Below, one piece after another: positions 55,075 to 58,895 of a stretch of DNA of 58,895 bases. Below the pieces are notes generated by a model that was given only the letters and a program-made list of their open reading frames with translations, was not told where the DNA came from and searched no databases. Position numbers and translations under genes: made by a program. How positions within the stretch are numbered: position 1 is the stretch's first letter; every line of letters starts with the position of its first letter. Location of the stretch: assembly GCA_021831685.1 (NCBI GenBank), contig JAKBMG010000194.1, forward strand, positions 1-58,895. Direction: 5' to 3'. Origin of the DNA: Bacteroidota bacterium (GTDB lineage Bacteria > Bacteroidota > Ignavibacteria > Ignavibacteriales > Ignavibacteriaceae).

Positions 55075-56889
55075 ATGCTATATCCGATTACAAATAAATT
55101 TAGGACAATAATTGATTTATCAGGTTTCTGGAAATTTTCTATAGATTCTGATAAAATTGGCGAAAAAGAAAAATGGTTTGAAGGACTTTGTCATAGCAAA
55201 GAGTATCAAAAATCTAATATTGAAATAGCGGTACCCGGAAGTTGGAATGAACAGTTAGAAGAAATTGGATTACTCCACTATGTTGGCAGCGCCTGGTATG
55301 AGAAGGATTTTTATCTACCCGTGGAATTAAATGGGAAGAAAATATTAATTAGAATTGGCTCTGCGGATTATAATTCAAAAGTTTGGATTAATAATAAATT
55401 AGCGGGAGAAAATAATCTCGGTTTTTTACCTTTTGAGTTGGATATTACAGACATTATTGAACCAGGGAAAGAAAACAGGGTAGTTATGCTTGTAAATAAC
55501 GAGCTTAACGACGGGTCTATTCCTCAGGGGATTAAGCCCGAATATTATTCTAAAGAAAATAGGCTGCGAGAAGAAACATATCCAGCAACGAGGTTTGACT
55601 TTTTTCCATTTGGTGGAATTCATAGACCGGTCATAATATCTATTATTCCGGAAAATCATTTTGAGCAAATTAAAATTGAGACTTTCGTAAAGCCTTCGAA
55701 TGAAGGTTTAGCTATCGTAAAAGTTTGGACTAACAGTCTCGCGGACGGAGAAGTATCTCTTATTATTTCAGGTGGTTCAAATCAATTAAAGAAACAAATT
55801 GAAATACAAAATAACTTCGGTGAAGCAGAAGTCGTGATATTGCAATGCAAGTTTTGGTCGAATAAAGATCCATTTTTGTACAACTTTAATTTCCAACTAA
55901 TAAAGGACGGAAATATTATTGATGAATATTCTTTACCTGCCGGTATTCGGGAAGTCAAAGTTGAAGGCAATAAACTTCTATTAAACGGCAAAGAAATTTT
56001 CTTAAAAGGTTTCGGTAAGCATGAAGACTTTAATGTGATTGGAAAAGGACTTTTCCTTCCGTTAATCGTAAAAGATTTTGGATTAATGAAATGGTGTAAT
56101 GCAAACTCATTTAGGACTTCTCATTATCCTTATTCGGAAGAACTGATGTCGTATGCTGACAGAAATGGATTTTTAATAATTGATGAAGCTCCTGCTGTAA
56201 GCTTAGACTTCAGACATGTAAATGAACAAACTTTAGTGAATCATAAAGAGTTTATTCAAAGACTGATAGACAGAGATTGCAATCATCCATCAGTAATCAT
56301 GTGGGCTGCCGGTAACGAACCGAACCTTGTCGGCGAAGAAATTTATTTTAACGGAGCCGGAAAAGAGTATTGGAGAGAAGTAATAAATTTTACCAAGAGT
56401 TTAGATCCAACCCGCCCTGTTACCGTACCTAATTGTCAGCGTGCAGGGATTGAAGACCCTGTATTTGAATTTTGTGATATAATTTCAATCAATAGATATT
56501 ACGGATGGTATGAACATCCAGGGCAATTAGACAAAGCAATTGAAGCGCTTAGTCAAGAGATGGATGAAATTTATAGTCGATATAAAAAGCCGATTCTTAT
56601 TACAGAGTTTGGAGCTGACACAATGCCCGGTTATCATTCAACCTCGGATCAGATGTTTACTGAAGAATTTCAGGCTAAGCTGATTGAAATGTACATTAAA
56701 TTAATTGATTCAAAAGATTATACTATAGGTGAACAAGTTTGGAATTTTGCAGATTTTAAGACTCCTCAAAATTTTCGAAGAGTAGTGCTGAATCTCAAAG
56801 GTGTTTTCTCGCGAGATAGAGCACCGAAGCTTGCGGCATTTAGGTTAAAGGATTTGTGGAGCGCAAAGAAAGGTATAGGGGAAGTTTAA
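55075..56889 (+). CDS. uidA: Beta-glucuronidase (glycoside hydrolase family 2)
   Basis: 604 aa. GH2 layout: N-terminal sugar-binding domain, immunoglobulin-like domain, then TIM barrel (from about 300). Acid/base Glu415 in GNEPN and nucleophile Glu511 in ITEFGADT. The tail matches known glucuronidases closely: GEQVWNFADFKTPQNFRRVV, and the N-x-K motif (Asn573, Lys575 in NLKGVFSRDR), which holds the carboxylate of glucuronate. It has no signal peptide, so it acts in the cytoplasm on imported glucuronides. The N-x-K motif separates it from beta-galactosidases, so I am fairly sure. Confidence 0.92.
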   Translation: MLYPITNKFRTIIDLSGFWKFSIDSDKIGEKEKWFEGLCHSKEYQKSNIEIAVPGSWNEQLEEIGLLHYVGSAWYEKDFYLPVELNGKKILIRIGSADYNSKVWINNKLAGENNLGFLPFELDITDIIEPGKENRVVMLVNNELNDGSIPQGIKPEYYSKENRLREETYPATRFDFFPFGGIHRPVIISIIPENHFEQIKIETFVKPSNEGLAIVKVWTNSLADGEVSLIISGGSNQLKKQIEIQNNFGEAEVVILQCKFWSNKDPFLYNFNFQLIKDGNIIDEYSLPAGIREVKVEGNKLLLNGKEIFLKGFGKHEDFNVIGKGLFLPLIVKDFGLMKWCNANSFRTSHYPYSEELMSYADRNGFLIIDEAPAVSLDFRHVNEQTLVNHKEFIQRLIDRDCNHPSVIMWAAGNEPNLVGEEIYFNGAGKEYWREVINFTKSLDPTRPVTVPNCQRAGIEDPVFEFCDIISINRYYGWYEHPGQLDKAIEALSQEMDEIYSRYKKPILITEFGADTMPGYHSTSDQMFTEEFQAKLIEMYIKLIDSKDYTIGEQVWNFADFKTPQNFRRVVLNLKGVFSRDRAPKLAAFRLKDLWSAKKGIGEV

Positions 56890-56997
56890 AGGAAGGAGTA
56901 ATGGAGGAGTGGAATAATGGAGTGATGGAAGATTAAAAGAATGGAATAGTGGAAGAATGGGAAATATTATAATATTCAAGACTTCCATTATTCTATT
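56890..56997. repeat. GGAGTAATGGAAT-family intergenic repeat (long copy)
   Basis: GGAAGGAGTAATGGAGGAGT, GGAATAATGGAGTGATGG and AATGGAATAGTGGAAGAATG, ending in ACTTCCATTATTCTATT. The right end is partly complementary to the left, so it could fold. It fills the gap between the glucuronidase and the symporter. Confidence 0.55.
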
Positions 56998-57079
56998 AAG
57001 TTTTACAGAGGAGTTCTTAAATATTAGCTAAATATAATATTTTATGTAAATTTCTTAAAATAAAAACAGTGTTGTAAAT

Positions 57080-58780
57080 ATGATTTTTGGTTTAGCCCCG
57101 CTTGATTGGGTTATTATTTTAAGTTATGTGGCTGTGATTGTTTATTTAGGAATCAGAGCCAAAAATAAGGTCAAAAATACCGGCGATTATTTTATGGCCG
57201 GTAGACGAGGCAACAAGATTTCCATGATTGCTAATGCGTTCGGCGCAGGGACGCATACGGACCAAGCTATTGGAGTTGCAGGAGCTACGTATCAAATCGG
57301 ATTAGCCGGTATTTGGTATCAATGGATGTATCTTTTTGCCACTCCTTTTTTCTGGTTAATTGCTCCAATCTACAGGAGAGTAAGATATGTTACTACCGGA
57401 GATTTTTTTGAAGAAAGATACGGCTCCAAAGTAGGTGTTGCTTATTCGGTAATGGGACTTCTCTATTTTATTATGGACCTTGGTTTAATTCTAAAAGGTA
57501 CTGGAACAGCAATAGAAGCGGTCACTCACGGTGCTATATCATCTCTTGCAATCATTATAGCCGTTACAATATTCTTTTTAGGTTATAGCATTCTTGGAGG
57601 ATTGGTTTCTGCATTATCAATCAATATGATTCAAGGATTTTTCATTTTAGTACTCTCATTTCTTTTGATCCCATTTGCATTACATGCCGGAGGAGGAATA
57701 ACGGCTATCAAAGCAAAACTTCCTGCATATATGTTCAGTTTTATCGCCCCAAAAGAAGTGACTCTATTCTTTATTTTGGTTGTGGTGATAAATGGTTTAG
57801 TCGGGATAGTTGTGCAACCGCACCATATGGCGGTTGGAGGCGCCGGTAAATCTGAAAAGAGCTGCCGCTCGGGCTGGACTTACGGAACTTTCACAAAAAG
57901 GATTGTAACGTTAGGTTGGGCTTTCGTTGGTGTGTTTGCAGCCGCATTATATCCGGGTTTAAGTCATGCTAACAGAGAAAATGCTTTTGGAATTATGGTA
58001 GCAAATTTATTGCCTTCCGGTTTAATAGGCTTGATGATTGCTTCTATGGTAGCAGCCGTATTAGCAGTTTGTCACAATTATATGGTCGGCGGTTCGGCAA
58101 TAATTACTAATAATTTCTATAAAAAGTATTTTGCAAGAAAAGATAAACCGGTTAATGAATTAAAAATCGCAAGACTTTCTGCTGCGATTTTAGTTATAGG
58201 CGGAGTAACTTTTGCACTAACAATCCCAAGTGTTATTCAAGGACTTACATACACATGGTATTTTACCGCATATTTTGGTATCGGGTTTTGGATGGCAATA
58301 TTTTGGAAACGGGCTAACCGGTACGGGTTTTGGGCAAATCTTATAGTAGCATCAATTGTTAATCTATACACAGGACCTTACTTTTCTTTTGGATTAGGTT
58401 GGAGCACGGCATATCAAATTGCTGCTTATCTACCGGCGGGCTTTATTGCAATGATTGTCGTCAGTTTAATGACCAAAAAGGAACCTGAAGAAAAATTAAA
58501 TCGTTTTTATTCTCTGCTTCATACGCCTGTCGGGGAAGAATATAAATTAAAAGAAAAAGGAATTGAAATAATGCTGGAAGGGGAATCAACAGGCAAACCG
58601 CCTAACGGAGATGAGTCGTTGGAAGAAAATGGTCAAAGTTTGTTATTGGTTGACCTTCTTTCACTACATAAAAAGTTTACATTCAAGCGTTACCGTGTAG
58701 ATATTACCGGCTTTAGCTGGGCGCTTCTATTTGTACTCGGAATTTTAGGAATTGGATTACTTGCAGCAAGGATAGGTTAG
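57080..58780 (+). CDS. Sodium:solute symporter (SSS family)
   Basis: 566 aa, inner membrane, about 13-14 helices. VKNTGDYFMAGRRGNKIS is the usual N-terminal block, and NAFGAGTHTDQAIGVAGATY and GYSILGGLVSALSINMIQGF are further family segments. It imports a sugar or sugar acid with sodium; in this locus glucuronides or glucuronate are likely (inference). A charged tail region (about 475-540) carries EKGIEIMLEGESTGKPPNGD and then one final helix. Last gene of the locus, 190 nt after the glucuronidase. Confidence 0.9.
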   Translation: MIFGLAPLDWVIILSYVAVIVYLGIRAKNKVKNTGDYFMAGRRGNKISMIANAFGAGTHTDQAIGVAGATYQIGLAGIWYQWMYLFATPFFWLIAPIYRRVRYVTTGDFFEERYGSKVGVAYSVMGLLYFIMDLGLILKGTGTAIEAVTHGAISSLAIIIAVTIFFLGYSILGGLVSALSINMIQGFFILVLSFLLIPFALHAGGGITAIKAKLPAYMFSFIAPKEVTLFFILVVVINGLVGIVVQPHHMAVGGAGKSEKSCRSGWTYGTFTKRIVTLGWAFVGVFAAALYPGLSHANRENAFGIMVANLLPSGLIGLMIASMVAAVLAVCHNYMVGGSAIITNNFYKKYFARKDKPVNELKIARLSAAILVIGGVTFALTIPSVIQGLTYTWYFTAYFGIGFWMAIFWKRANRYGFWANLIVASIVNLYTGPYFSFGLGWSTAYQIAAYLPAGFIAMIVVSLMTKKEPEEKLNRFYSLLHTPVGEEYKLKEKGIEIMLEGESTGKPPNGDESLEENGQSLLLVDLLSLHKKFTFKRYRVDITGFSWALLFVLGILGIGLLAARIG

Positions 58781-58825
58781 CCTAATCGAAGTTTAACTAA
58801 TTCACCTTTTGCAATTTAAAAGAAA

Positions 58826-58895
58826 TTGGAAGAAGGGGGGGGATGATGGAGGAATGGAATTGAACAGTATTTTCGATTATTCAATCATTCCGAAG
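58826..58895. repeat. GGAGTAATGGAAT-family intergenic repeat (cut by the window end)
   Basis: GGAAGAAGGGGGGGATGATG, then GGAGGAATGGAATTGAACAG and TATTTTCG, close to 179-198, with a complementary right end ATTCAATCATTCC. The repeat runs to the end of the window. Confidence 0.5.

Overview
The window is AT-rich bacterial chromosome, most likely from a free-living Bacteroidota/Ignavibacteriota-type organism (Ignavibacterium/Melioribacter-like). Evidence: three large secreted proteins end in type IX secretion (T9SS) C-terminal sorting domains with the YPNPFNP signature; there is an OmpL-like porin, a TonB receptor with a carboxypeptidase-regulatory-like N-domain, a PspC/LiaF-like envelope pair, and a C-terminal domain relic of the same T9SS kind. 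The organism assignment is inference, because no rRNA is present. There is no prophage, CRISPR array or intact transposase; the accessory signal is small dispersed repeats and gene relics.

Layout. (1) 0.3-7 kb, minus strand: an OmpL-like porin and APC amino-acid permease, then a PP2C phosphatase, a tail-anchored Ser/Thr kinase, glutamine synthetase I-alpha (its start 1 nt after the kinase stop) and pyrophosphatase. This looks like a nitrogen-assimilation cluster with its own phospho-switch. (2) 7.7-16.6 kb, plus: asnS, then a partial Complex I operon nuoJKLM-N with an NhaD/ArsB-like antiporter and an orphan 122-aa protein inserted between nuoM and nuoN. (3) 17 kb: tRNA-Cys and tRNA-Gly. (4) 17.3-24.2 kb: a UPF0316 membrane protein, then tightly packed pcm-miaA-atuA-atuA C-domain-prfB (with its programmed +1 frameshift)-MGMT-like gene; converging from the other side are pspC and a LiaF-like gene. 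(5) 24.4-29.7 kb: nadE, dsbD, dinB with a palindromic operator-like site, and a decayed dnaE-type polymerase gene. (6) 29.7-36.3 kb: S9 peptidase, lipoprotein, BNR-repeat T9SS protein, tRNA-Arg. (7) 36.5-42.4 kb: a lysine/diaminopimelate operon dapA-dapB-dapH-two aspartate kinases-M20 deacetylase, consistent with the N-acetyl branch; the last gene appears to start at ATT. (8) 42.4-48.4 kb, minus: NFACT/RqcH-like protein, POT peptide transporter, giant T9SS protein. (9) 49-58.8 kb, plus: TonB receptor, beta-helix T9SS protein, GntR/LacI-type regulator, beta-glucuronidase and sodium:solute symporter, which read as a glucuronide-utilisation locus without a SusD partner.

Repeats: an 86-bp MITE-like element with TA-flanked terminal inverted repeats (one complete and two partial copies), a family of GGAGTAATGGAAT-type intergenic repeats (six places), a short repeat seen near dinB and before tRNA-Arg, and several paired hairpins. 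All similarity statements are from reading the sequence and recall of families; no database search was run.
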